Shown: positions 13,334 through 20,583 of the stretch, one piece after another
Layout of the letters: the number at the start of each line of letters is the position of its first letter
Numbering within the stretch: the stretch's first letter is position 1
Position numbers and translations under genes: made by a program
Notes under the pieces: generated by a model
The model's input: only the letters and a program-made list of their open reading frames with translations
Told to the model about the DNA's origin: nothing
The model's database searches: none
Assembly: GCA_943332745.1 (NCBI GenBank)
Contig: CALQQQ010000001.1
Coordinates: forward strand, 1-20,783
Origin: Opitutus sp. GAS368
GTDB lineage: Bacteria > Verrucomicrobiota > Verrucomicrobiae > Opitutales > UBA953
DNA: 20,783 nt
Reading direction: 5' to 3'

Positions 13334-14215
13334 ATGCTTCGTCTGCTTGCAGCCTTGATCTTTTCCGCGAGTCCGTGGCTCGGCGGACAAGCCCACGCGC
13401 AAGAAAAACCGGTCATCGTGTCAAGCTTCAGCGTCATTGAAAACTGGGTTCAAGTCATTGGTGGAAAAGGACTTGAGTCGATAAGCATCATTCCTCGCCG
13501 GAGCGAGGCGCACGGCTTTCAGCTTAGCCCCCGCCACGCGAAAGACCTGCGCCGCGCCACCTTGATCGTCGCCCTGAGCCCAGAGTTTGAACCCTGGCTC
13601 GCCGCTTGGGGTAAGGCGAATCAACGCAGCGACTCGATCCTCTGGCTGCATCGCGGTGCCGCCGCCCACTCGGGGCACCATTGTGCCGATATCCCGCACG
13701 CGTGGATCGACCCCATCGAAGTCAAAAAATTGGTGAAGCTCCTGGCCGAAAGACTGCAGAAAATTGGAGGGGGTATAGATACGCAAAATGCTTATGAACA
13801 ATATCTTGAAGAAGTAAGTGCTGTGGATAACGAGCTTAGCCAGCTCTTCAGGCAAATCCCCCCCAACAAAAAGGCCTTTATTTCCCATCATGCCAACCTC
13901 GGACAGTTCGCCAAGCACTTCGGCCTAACCGTTGCCGGCACGATTATCGCGAGCGGGTCCGGGGAGTCGGCCGATCCTTCTGCCCGTCATTTTTCCGAAC
14001 TACTCGCCCTCATCCGAAAACAGAAAATCCGCGTCATCGTCACAGATGCAGGTCAGGGTGATGCCTTCGCCCGGAGGTTGACGGAAGACGCCGGCCTCCC
14101 ACCCCCAGTCTCCCTCTCCTTCGAATACCTCGAGCCGCCCGGACAACCTGGAGACACCTGGACCTCCATGATGCTCGCCAACGGTAAACAGCTGCATCAG
14201 GCCCTGCTGAAATGA
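13334..14215 (+). CDS. znuA: Metal ABC transporter substrate-binding protein (ZnuA/TroA family)
   Basis: 293 residues, exported by a signal peptide (about 1-22, ending AHAQ), capturing Zn2+ or Mn2+ in the periplasm. Family ligands are recognisable: His60 in EAHGFQLSP, His122 in HAWIDP (122-127), His185/186 in ISHHANLGQFAKHFG, and Asp238 in VTDAGQG. A His at the third ligand position argues for zinc (ZnuA/TroA) over PsaA-type manganese binders, which have Glu. The usual His-rich loop is reduced to HSGHHC at 112-117. It is the first gene of a three-gene operon and its stop overlaps the next start (ATGA). The stretch around 13770-13830 is more A/T-rich than the rest. Confidence 0.87.
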   Translation: MLRLLAALIFSASPWLGGQAHAQEKPVIVSSFSVIENWVQVIGGKGLESISIIPRRSEAHGFQLSPRHAKDLRRATLIVALSPEFEPWLAAWGKANQRSDSILWLHRGAAAHSGHHCADIPHAWIDPIEVKKLVKLLAERLQKIGGGIDTQNAYEQYLEEVSAVDNELSQLFRQIPPNKKAFISHHANLGQFAKHFGLTVAGTIIASGSGESADPSARHFSELLALIRKQKIRVIVTDAGQGDAFARRLTEDAGLPPPVSLSFEYLEPPGQPGDTWTSMMLANGKQLHQALLK

Positions 14216-14997
14216 GCCGCATCATCACAGCGCTCTCCCGTCATCTCGGCGAAGCGGTCTTCTCCCTCCTACCCTCGATCCCCTACGCGCAGAAAGAGAA
14301 GGTCGGATGCCCAGGTATCGCCGTCTCGGCTAAACAACTCTCCGCCTCCGCCCGCCTCGACGGACCAGTAGCCTTTGATAACGCGACCTTTGAGATTCCT
14401 TGCGGATGCCGGACTGCGCTCATCGGCCCCAACGGCTCGGGCAAATCCACGCTCCTGCGCGTGCTCGCCGGGCTCACCCCGATTCGCTCGGGCGAAGCGC
14501 TGGTCGCCGGCGAATCCCCGCGCCTCGGTCGCAGTCGTATCGCCTACCTTGCCCAGCGGCCACATCTCGCCGAACTCTTCCCACTCAAGCTTCGCCGGCT
14601 AGTCCAGATGGGCACCTACGCCCACCATGGATGGTTTGAAGAATGTCAGCACGGCGACGAAGCCATCGACCTCGCGCTCACGCGTCTCGGCCTGACCGAA
14701 CTAGCCGAGCGCCCAGTCCACACGCTATCCGGCGGCCAGCTGCAACGCGCGCTCATCGCCCGCGCCGTCGTCCAAGGCGCCGAAGTCCTCCTGCTCGACG
14801 AGCCCTACGCAGCCCTCGACCAGCCTAGCCGCGAAATCATCGACCGCTTCCTCTTCGAGCAAGGCCATGCCTTCACCGTTGTGATGGCGACACACGACCC
14901 GGCCGATCTCGGTCGCTTCGACCGCATCCTCGAGATGCGCGAAGGCACCGTCATCACGCGCATCGCCTGCTCTGGCCACGACCACCGCCATGCTTGA
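14212..14997 (+). CDS. znuC: Metal ABC transporter ATPase (ZnuC type)
   Basis: 261 residues, cytoplasmic ATPase of the znu-type importer. Walker A GPNGSGKS is at 72-79, the Q-loop Gln at about 115, the signature LSGGQ at 172-176, Walker B VLLLDEP at 192-198 and the H-loop ATHD with His228. All catalytic elements are intact. About 35 residues precede the usual domain start, longer than typical, so a later start is possible. However, the 4-nt ATGA overlap with znuA supports the annotated ATG. The C-terminus ends in a small His-rich tail (SGHDHRHA). The permease gene overlaps its last 8 nt. Confidence 0.92.
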   Translation: MSRIITALSRHLGEAVFSLLPSIPYAQKEKVGCPGIAVSAKQLSASARLDGPVAFDNATFEIPCGCRTALIGPNGSGKSTLLRVLAGLTPIRSGEALVAGESPRLGRSRIAYLAQRPHLAELFPLKLRRLVQMGTYAHHGWFEECQHGDEAIDLALTRLGLTELAERPVHTLSGGQLQRALIARAVVQGAEVLLLDEPYAALDQPSREIIDRFLFEQGHAFTVVMATHDPADLGRFDRILEMREGTVITRIACSGHDHRHA

Positions 14998-15802
14998 GTT
15001 GCTGACCCAGCCGCTCGCCGAACCTTTTTTCGTGCGCGCCCTCGTCGCCATCGCGCTCTGCAGCGCGACCTGCGCCTGCCTCGGCGCCTACGTGATCCTC
15101 CGACGAATGGCCTTCGTGAGCACCGCGCTCACCCACTCCATCCTGCCTGGCGTAATCAGCGCCCTGCTCCTCGGCTTCTCGCCTTATCTCGGCGCACTGG
15201 CCGCCGCGCTCCTGACCGCGGCCGGCGCCGCCTGGCTCGCCGCACGCCGAGGTACGAGCGAGGACAGCGCCGTGGGCGTCATGCTTTCGGTGATGTTCGC
15301 CACGGGCGTCGCGCTCATGCAGCAGGCGAACTCCTGGCGCGACTTCGCGGGACTACTTTTCGGCAGCGTCGTCTCCGTCGGCAGCGAAGACCTCGTGGTC
15401 ATCGGTGTCACCGCCGCGATTATTCTCCTTGGCCTGCGAGTCCTGCACAAGGAACTCGAGCTGGCCTCCTTCGACGAAGAATATGCGGCGCTCCTGGGCG
15501 CGCGGCCCGCGCTCATGCGAGTCGTCCTGCTTGTACTCGTAGCGCTCGGCTCCGTCGCCTGCGTCCGCCTCGTCGGAGCGCTGCTCACGACGGCCCTGTT
15601 CATCATCCCCGCCGCGACCGGCTTACTACTCGGTCGTACCGTACCGCAGGTAATGGCCTGGGGTGCGGGCTGCGCTCTGGCCGGGGGCATTGGCGGGCTT
15701 TATCTTTCCTACTACCTGCCAGCCGTGCCGTCCGGGGCAGGCATCGTGCTCTGCTGCGCGCTACCCTATCTCGCCGCGCGGATCTTTGCGCCGCGTTGCT
15801 GA
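14990..15802 (+). CDS. znuB: Metal ABC transporter permease (ZnuB/MntB, ABC-3 family)
   Basis: 270 residues, an integral membrane protein with about eight hydrophobic segments, forming the channel of the znu-type importer. Family features are the N-terminal LGAYVILRRMAFVSTALTHS (31-50), which resembles the ABC-3 region contacting the ATPase, and RLVGALLTTALFIIPAAT (about 193-210). It overlaps znuC by 8 nt, implying coupled translation. Its TGA directly abuts the stop of the convergent gene on the minus strand. Confidence 0.92.
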   Translation: MLELLTQPLAEPFFVRALVAIALCSATCACLGAYVILRRMAFVSTALTHSILPGVISALLLGFSPYLGALAAALLTAAGAAWLAARRGTSEDSAVGVMLSVMFATGVALMQQANSWRDFAGLLFGSVVSVGSEDLVVIGVTAAIILLGLRVLHKELELASFDEEYAALLGARPALMRVVLLVLVALGSVACVRLVGALLTTALFIIPAATGLLLGRTVPQVMAWGAGCALAGGIGGLYLSYYLPAVPSGAGIVLCCALPYLAARIFAPRC

Positions 15803-15816
15803 TCAGAAACGCGGCG
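15789..15816. terminator. Hairpin over the convergent stops of znuB and the small membrane protein
   Basis: CGCCGCGTT (15789-15797) pairs with AACGCGGCG (15808-15816) across a 10-nt loop that contains both stop codons (TGA/TCA). It is symmetrical for both directions but has no T tract, so it may act as a transcript 3'-end structure instead of a true intrinsic terminator. Confidence 0.35.
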
Positions 15817-16150
15817 GACGCAGCGAGAGCGGCAGGCCGAGCACTTCGCGGGCGACGAGCGCTTGGCGGAGGGCGGCCGAACCGCGGAACTGCGTGCGCG
15901 TATGCGCACGCGCCGGCCGCGTGACCACGAGAGACGTATCGTCAAGATGGGTCGCAGCGACCGGGGCCGAAGGCTCCGGCTCTGGTGCGAGGGGCGGCGG
16001 CGCATTGCGCACCCGACGGGTGCGACGCGGCACGGGCGGCGGCACGGCAATCGGTGACGGCTGGCTGGCCTCCGCCTTGATCTTGCCGGCGACCCAAGCC
16101 GCGAACGCGACTACGCCGATGACGACCTTGATGAAGAGTGCCAGCTCCAT
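15803..16150 (-). CDS. Small single-pass membrane protein downstream of floA
   Basis: 115 residues. An N-terminal transmembrane helix (about 4-22) is followed by a Pro/Arg-rich, probably disordered tail (PPPVPRRTRRVRNAPPP, about 37-53) and a basic C-terminal helix with RGSAALRQALVAREVLGLP (89-107). I recognise no domain. It starts 2 nt after the floA stop and so is co-transcribed with nfeD-floA. The third position in a NfeD-flotillin operon is also occupied by a small gene (yqfB) in Bacillus, but sequence relatedness is not claimed. The disordered region and high GC lower certainty, though the operon position supports it. Confidence 0.6.
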   Translation of the reverse strand: MELALFIKVVIGVVAFAAWVAGKIKAEASQPSPIAVPPPVPRRTRRVRNAPPPLAPEPEPSAPVAATHLDDTSLVVTRPARAHTRTQFRGSAALRQALVAREVLGLPLSLRPPRF

Positions 16151-16152
16151 GC

Positions 16153-17169
16153 TTAGGCCTTGGCGCCAGGTGCGGGACCGTCACCGGCGATACCCTTGCG
16201 CATCTCGGTGTCGGAACGAAGGTTCTCCAGACGCTGGAAATCCATGTAGCCCATGCGGCCGGAGCGCAGGGCGTCGGCGAGGGCCTGCGGGATCTGGGCC
16301 TCAGCTTCGACGACGCGGGCACGCATCTCTTCGACGCGGGCACGCATTTCCTGTTCGAGGGCGACGGCGGCCGCGCGGCGAATTTCCGCCTGCGCCTGCG
16401 CCATGTTCTTGTTAGCGTTGGCCTGCGCCTCTTGAAGCATTGCCCCGATGTTATCGCCGACGTCGACGTCGGCGATGTCGATGGACATAATTTCGTAAGC
16501 GGTGTTGGCGTCGAGACCGCGCTCGAGGACGGTCTTGGAAATGCGGTCCGGGTTTTCAAGGACGATTTTATAGCTCTCGGAGGAGCCGATGGTGGTGACA
16601 ATGCCTTCGCCAACGCGCGCGATGATGGTCTCTTCCTGCGCGCCGCCGACGAAGCGGTCGAGGTTGGTGCGGACCGTCACACGGGCCTTCACCTTCACCT
16701 GGATGCCATCCTTGGCGACGGCATCGATCGTGGTGCGGCCGCTAGCCGGATTAGGCACGTCGATGACCTTGGGACTGACGGAAGTGAGCACGGCCTCGAG
16801 GACGGACTTGTTCGTACCGCGGGTCGCGATATCGATCGCACAAGCGCGATTCCAGTCGAGATGTAGGCCGGCTTTCTGGGCGGCGATGAGTGCCTGTACC
16901 GTCTGCACAATGTTTCCGCCGGCGAGGTAGTGGGCGTCGATCTTCTCGACGTCGACCGAAAGACCGGCCTTGGTGGCAGCGATCTTGGCGTCGACAATCA
17001 CGGCGTAGGGAACACTGCGCAGGCGCATACCGACGAGGTCAAACAGGCCGACCTCGGCGCCGGCGAGGCGCGCTCGAACCCAGACGGCGAGGAAGGAGAG
17101 CAGGAAGAGGACGAATAGCAGCAGGGCGCCGGCTGCGATCCAGATGATAATGTTAGGCATGGTAGGCAT
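16153..17169 (-). CDS. floA: Flotillin-like protein FloA
   Basis: 338 residues, the normal length for FloA. It organises functional membrane microdomains. A membrane-inserted hydrophobic N-terminus (about 7-30) precedes an SPFH-like region (about 35-230) with [45 protein letters not shown] and [14 protein letters not shown] long Ala/Glu/Arg coiled coil (about 245-305) contains [20 protein letters not shown], and the tail is [21 protein letters not shown]. It sits directly after nfeD, the classic partner. The start could be the ATG at 17169 (MPTMPN) or the one at 17160 (MPN); neither has a Shine-Dalgarno. Confidence 0.93.
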   Translation of the reverse strand: MPTMPNIIIWIAAGALLLFVLFLLSFLAVWVRARLAGAEVGLFDLVGMRLRSVPYAVIVDAKIAATKAGLSVDVEKIDAHYLAGGNIVQTVQALIAAQKAGLHLDWNRACAIDIATRGTNKSVLEAVLTSVSPKVIDVPNPASGRTTIDAVAKDGIQVKVKARVTVRTNLDRFVGGAQEETIIARVGEGIVTTIGSSESYKIVLENPDRISKTVLERGLDANTAYEIMSIDIADVDVGDNIGAMLQEAQANANKNMAQAQAEIRRAAAVALEQEMRARVEEMRARVVEAEAQIPQALADALRSGRMGYMDFQRLENLRSDTEMRKGIAGDGPAPGAKA

Positions 17170-17183
17170 GGGAATGGAAAGGG

Positions 17184-17687
17184 TTAGCGGGAGCGGCGGA
17201 CGGTCACGCGGCCGGAACCAGCCTCGGTGACGACGACGGCGGCGTTGCGTTCGACGAAACCGTCGAGGGAAAAGGCTTCGAGCAAGGCGCCGTCGATCTC
17301 AATCGTGCCCGAAGGCGCGAGCACGGTAGCAGCCTTGCCAGTCTTCCCGACGTAGACGGCGTAACCGGCGGCGGCAGGCACGGCGGCGCCTTCGTTGCTA
17401 CTCACATTGATCATCGAGCGGCCGATGCTGGTCTGGGGCAGGAGGCGGCGGAAGGCGAAGAACTCGAGCGTCAGGACGACTAGGAAAACGGCGCAGAACA
17501 CCGCGCAGGTGAGGGCGCCCGCATCCGCCGAAAGATAGATGCCGGCAAAGGAGACGACGGCGCCGAGGAAACCAAGCACGACCGTCGGAAGAAAGAACTC
17601 CGCACCAATCAAAACCAAACCAGCGACGAGCAGGCCGATTGGCAGAATCAAGGAAACCTCTTCGGGTGAGGCGGCGAAAATCATCAT
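17184..17687 (-). CDS. NfeD-family membrane protein (short form)
   Basis: 167 residues. Three closely spaced transmembrane helices (about 12-85) are followed by a small OB-fold domain at about 105-167 with [20 protein letters not shown] and the family-typical [12 protein letters not shown] pattern. NfeD proteins partner with flotillins in microdomains. This short form lacks the ClpP-like protease domain of long NfeD. The start was taken at the ATG at 17687 ([11 protein letters not shown]); the in-frame extension upstream is Arg-rich, non-homologous and overlaps the divergent promoter region. It is the first gene of nfeD-floA-small membrane protein. Confidence 0.88.
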   Translation of the reverse strand: MMIFAASPEEVSLILPIGLLVAGLVLIGAEFFLPTVVLGFLGAVVSFAGIYLSADAGALTCAVFCAVFLVVLTLEFFAFRRLLPQTSIGRSMINVSSNEGAAVPAAAGYAVYVGKTGKAATVLAPSGTIEIDGALLEAFSLDGFVERNAAVVVTEAGSGRVTVRRSR

Positions 17688-17740
17688 GAGCGTGACAATG
17701 CCGTGGCCCCGTCCTCTTTCCAATCTTTTCTGGCCCGCCC

Positions 17741-17755
17741 GCCTTACAATAAGGC
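17741..17755. promoter_or_regulatory. 15-bp palindrome in nfeD / CII-like divergent region
   Basis: GCCTTA-CAA-TAAGGC is a perfect inverted repeat 62 bp upstream of the CII-like gene and 53 bp upstream of nfeD. It overlaps a TACAAT hexamer (17745-17750) that could be a -10 element on the plus strand, and is followed by an A-run. It could be an operator, possibly for the adjacent HTH protein. Confidence 0.4.
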
Positions 17756-17817
17756 AAAAAACCTGTAACCGCCGCCGCACGCTTGCGGGCCGAGCACAGG
17801 CCCTCCTATGCTCGCCC

Positions 17818-18336
17818 ATGGCCAAGAAACCGCTCGCCCCCCGTCGCACCCTAGTCAAGGAAGCTCACCACGTACTGCAAGATGCCCTACTCAAAGCCGG
17901 CCAGGGTGGCGGCAAGGACAGCCAGCTCAATAAGCACGGGGAGATTGCCAAGTCGCTCGGCGTCTCTCCTTCGATGCTCTACAAGTGGCGTGAACCGGCC
18001 ACGCAAGGCAGCGGCCAACCTAATCCACTCCACCGCACCGCGCTCCTAGTCGACCTCACCGGCGATACCCGCATCGTGGACTGGCTCGCCCAACGGGCCG
18101 GCGGACAGTTCACCCCCGTCCAGAATGAAAACCCTGGCGGCAACCTCGACAAGGCCGCGAACGCCCTCGTCCGCGAGTTCGGCCTGCTCATCGCCGATGT
18201 CGCCGACACGATCGCAGACCATCGCGTCACTGCCGATGAGACGCAGGAGCTGCGCGAAAAATGGGACGGTATCCGCAAGCGCACCGAGGCCTTTGTGCGC
18301 CGGTGCGAAAAAGGCGACTTCGGTCCCAAAGGTTGA
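17818..18336 (+). CDS. DNA-binding protein, phage CII/CP76-like
   Basis: 172 residues, probably a cytoplasmic transcription factor. A helix-turn-helix is visible at about 40-58 (HGEIAKSLGVSPSMLYKWRE). It is followed by a loop and HRTALLVDLTGDTRIVDWLAQRAGG (72-96), a pattern seen in the phage-regulatory CII (CP76) family, where residues after the HTH describe ageing 'lifetime' helices. The C-terminal half (108-165) is helical and charged. No other phage gene is near, so it looks like a domesticated chromosomal regulator. The ATG at 17818 was chosen because the upstream frame crosses the nfeD gene on the other strand. Its targets are unknown. Confidence 0.6.
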   Translation: MAKKPLAPRRTLVKEAHHVLQDALLKAGQGGGKDSQLNKHGEIAKSLGVSPSMLYKWREPATQGSGQPNPLHRTALLVDLTGDTRIVDWLAQRAGGQFTPVQNENPGGNLDKAANALVREFGLLIADVADTIADHRVTADETQELREKWDGIRKRTEAFVRRCEKGDFGPKG

Positions 18337-18380
18337 GCGATTTCGCTTCCCCGGACGCCGCGAAAAGGTAACCAGAAGCC

Positions 18381-18962
18381 ATGGCCGAATTCACCATCCG
18401 CCCCTACGGCGACCCGATCCTCCGGGCCAAAGGCGATCCCGTGAAGGAGTTCGGCCCCGCCCTGCGTTCGCTGGGCGACGCGATGCTGAGCGCGATGAAG
18501 ACCGCCAAGGGCATCGGCCTGGCGGCTCCGCAAGTCGGCCTTTCCTTGCAGCTCTTCGTCATGAACGTACACGATGAGGACTTCCTCCCGGTGCTCGACG
18601 GCAAAGCCCGGTCGTCGGAAGACATCATGCCGATGCTCCTCGCCAACGCGACGGTGGCCGTTCCGGCCGGCGAACCTGACACTTATACCGAAGGGTGCCT
18701 CTCCTTCCCCGGCATCACCGGCGACGTCGAGCGCGTCGAACGCGCGATTGTCCGCTACCGCGACGCCGACGGCGCCCCGCATGTCCTCGAGTGCATGGGC
18801 CTGCTCGCCCGCTGCGTCCAGCACGAGCATGACCATTGCCAAGGGGTGCTATTCATCGACCGCATGACCCGTCCGCACCAGCTGCTGACCGCGGCCAAGG
18901 TGAAGAAACTCAAGCGCGCGACGACGATCGAGATGAAGGCCGCGCGCAAGGCGCAAGGCTGA
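18381..18962 (+). CDS. def: Peptide deformylase
   Basis: 193 residues, removing the formyl group from nascent N-terminal methionine at the ribosome. The three motifs are present: GIGLAAPQVG (44-53), EGCLSFPG (104-111) with metal-ligand Cys106, and QHEHDHCQG (147-155) with the HEXXH ligands His148 and His152 and catalytic Glu149. The third motif usually reads HExDHLxG; here Cys153 replaces Leu. A segment of about 25-30 residues (about 65-95) between motifs I and II is longer than in the E. coli enzyme. AAAAGG about 10-15 nt before the ATG is one of the few Shine-Dalgarno-like sites in the window. It lies 44 nt after the CII-like gene and its stop abuts the next convergent gene. Confidence 0.94.
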   Translation: MAEFTIRPYGDPILRAKGDPVKEFGPALRSLGDAMLSAMKTAKGIGLAAPQVGLSLQLFVMNVHDEDFLPVLDGKARSSEDIMPMLLANATVAVPAGEPDTYTEGCLSFPGITGDVERVERAIVRYRDADGAPHVLECMGLLARCVQHEHDHCQGVLFIDRMTRPHQLLTAAKVKKLKRATTIEMKAARKAQG

Positions 18963-20144
18963 TTACTTCGTCGCAGGAACTCCGACTTTCAGTGTCAACT
19001 GGCCGACTTCGACGCCTTCGGCTCCGTTCGGGATGCTCGTGATTTGGAAGGCACTCACTCCGGCCGGCGACGTGGCGGCCGTGGCGCGCCACTTCGCACG
19101 CACGCCTTCGTTACCGACAGGTCCACCGCCGGCGACGATCACCACGTAGGGCGCCGCCGCGATGCCGAGCTTCGACTGCGTGATGGAAAGATGGGCGAGC
19201 AAAGCGGAGCCAAGCGGGTGGCTCGCGCGGTCGAAGCCGAGCACCCAATCACCGCTTTCCGCGAGACGGGGCAGGAAACTGCGCTCGTCACGTAAGGACA
19301 CTTCACAGACGCCGGTCGGGGCCGCGAGCGCCCCGACATCGGTATAGGTGACCTCTGATCCGATCAGCCGCATGGTAAAAGCGTCCGCGAGACGTAGGAA
19401 GAACAGGCCGCGAGTTCCATCGGCGGACAGGGCGTAGTATTCTGCCCAGAGGATGGCGACCTGCTTGGGCTCGGTCGCGGGCTTCAGGCCTTTGCCTAAG
19501 GACGCCGCCGCCGGGGCGACCGGTGGGATATAGGCATAGCCATCGGCCGGCAATGGCGCGAGGAGGCTGTCATCGCCTTTGCTCCAGGCGTTACGGATGG
19601 CAGCGGAAATCTCCGGAGGATGGGTGAGCTTGCCGTCGCCCAGCAGGCTAATCGTGCCCAGGAGGTGGACCTTGGTGAAGCCGGTGTCGCGCGCCTGCTT
19701 CTGCAGCCGAGCGGCGGAAGGCGTCACGACCCCACTCCAGGCGACCGGAGCCAGTTCGACCGAAAAAGCGATCGGCTTGGTCTTTTCGGCGGCACGGAAG
19801 GCGGCGACGGCGCGCAGACGGTTCAGTGAAGGCAGGGCCTGCTGAATCTGCGTATTTCCTTCGTCGATCAGCTTCTGAGTGCGGGCCTTAACCTGCTCCG
19901 GCGTCTCACTGAGCCCGCCAAACTTCGGGGTGTTCGCTGGTGCGACACCGCCTCCGCTCGTCTTGAGGATGCTCAGTCCCATCTTCGCGCGAGTCTCGCC
20001 AGCCGAGTGCAGGCGCATGGCACCATTCCATTCGGCGAGCTCGTTGGGCTTAAGGTAACGAACAACCTCCGCGTCCGGCACAGGCGGAGGCGGCGCCACT
20101 TCGACGGCGGCGATCAGCATCAAGGAGGCGAGGAGGACGTTCAT
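18963..20144 (-). CDS. Exported protein of unknown function downstream of HPr
   Basis: 393 residues, no family recognised. It opens with a short hydrophobic signal-like stretch (MNVLLASLMLIAAVEV), then a Pro-rich spacer, a helical section with QKLIDEGNTQIQQALPSLNRLRAVAAF (about 91-117) and mixed alpha-beta segments. These include VAILWAEYYALSADGTRGLFFLRLADAF and GDWVLGFDRASHPLGSALLAHLSITQ toward the C-terminus. No catalytic motif or second transmembrane helix is evident, so it is probably periplasmic. The start was chosen at the ATG giving the signal peptide, 10 nt after the HPr stop; the longer frame overlaps ptsH. It is co-transcribed with HPr, but a functional link is unproven. Confidence 0.72.
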   Translation of the reverse strand: MNVLLASLMLIAAVEVAPPPPVPDAEVVRYLKPNELAEWNGAMRLHSAGETRAKMGLSILKTSGGGVAPANTPKFGGLSETPEQVKARTQKLIDEGNTQIQQALPSLNRLRAVAAFRAAEKTKPIAFSVELAPVAWSGVVTPSAARLQKQARDTGFTKVHLLGTISLLGDGKLTHPPEISAAIRNAWSKGDDSLLAPLPADGYAYIPPVAPAAASLGKGLKPATEPKQVAILWAEYYALSADGTRGLFFLRLADAFTMRLIGSEVTYTDVGALAAPTGVCEVSLRDERSFLPRLAESGDWVLGFDRASHPLGSALLAHLSITQSKLGIAAAPYVVIVAGGGPVGNEGVRAKWRATAATSPAGVSAFQITSIPNGAEGVEVGQLTLKVGVPATK

Positions 20145-20154
20145 GCGGAAAGGT

Positions 20155-20442
20155 TCAGGACTCGTCGAACTTACGGGCGAACAACGCATCCATCTCTCCG
20201 AGGAGAGCGGCGCCATCCTTGCCGCGGACGGAGAAGCGGAGCTTCGAGCCCTGGCCGGCGGCCAGCATCATAAGCCCCATGATGCTCTTACCATTCACGG
20301 ACTCCTCGTCCTTGGAGACGGTGATTTCGATGTCCGGATAGCGGTTGGCCAGACGCACAATCTGGGCCGCCGGGCGGGTGTGGATGCCCATCCGATTCTG
20401 GACGGTGAATTCTCGGGCAAAAGCCTCGTGGGTTTCTTCCAT
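20155..20442 (-). CDS. ptsH: HPr phosphocarrier protein
   Basis: 95 residues, a small cytoplasmic phosphocarrier of the PTS or a PTS-derived regulatory chain. The active-site block MGIHTRPAAQ (18-27) has His21, corresponding to His15 of classical HPr. VNGKSIMGLMMLAAGQGS (49-66) keeps the serine (Ser53) that HPr kinase phosphorylates at the Ser46 position. An N-terminal extension of about 7 residues is present. The start is the ATG at 20442; the longer open frame to 20499 adds unrelated residues. No enzyme I or II gene is in view, so whether it transports sugar or only regulates is unknown. Confidence 0.93.
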   Translation of the reverse strand: MEETHEAFAREFTVQNRMGIHTRPAAQIVRLANRYPDIEITVSKDEESVNGKSIMGLMMLAAGQGSKLRFSVRGKDGAALLGEMDALFARKFDES

Positions 20443-20583
20443 ATAAGGGGTCGTTCCTAAAACTGACTCAGGATAGAGGAAAAGGGAGGGTGGCGGCAAG
20501 GCGGGTCAAGGCAAATTGAACCCAAGGGAGGGGACGCTTGACCTTCCCCGCCAGACCTCTCCAATCAATCCAAACGAACTACC
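20443..20583. promoter_or_regulatory. Divergent region between ptsH and pdhA
   Basis: This 141-bp region must hold promoters for both genes. A candidate toward ptsH on the minus strand is TTGCCG, 18 nt, TATCCT. An inverted pair GGTCAAG (20504-20510) and CTTGACC (20537-20543) faces outward across 26 bp and gives a TTGACC hexamer in each direction, but good -10 partners are not seen. The pdhA leader is C/A-rich without a Shine-Dalgarno. Confidence 0.35.

Noticed and set aside
17818..18336. Prophage remnant around the CII-like gene
   Set aside because: Flanking genes (nfeD, def) are core housekeeping genes, and no integrase, attachment repeats or phage structural genes are seen.
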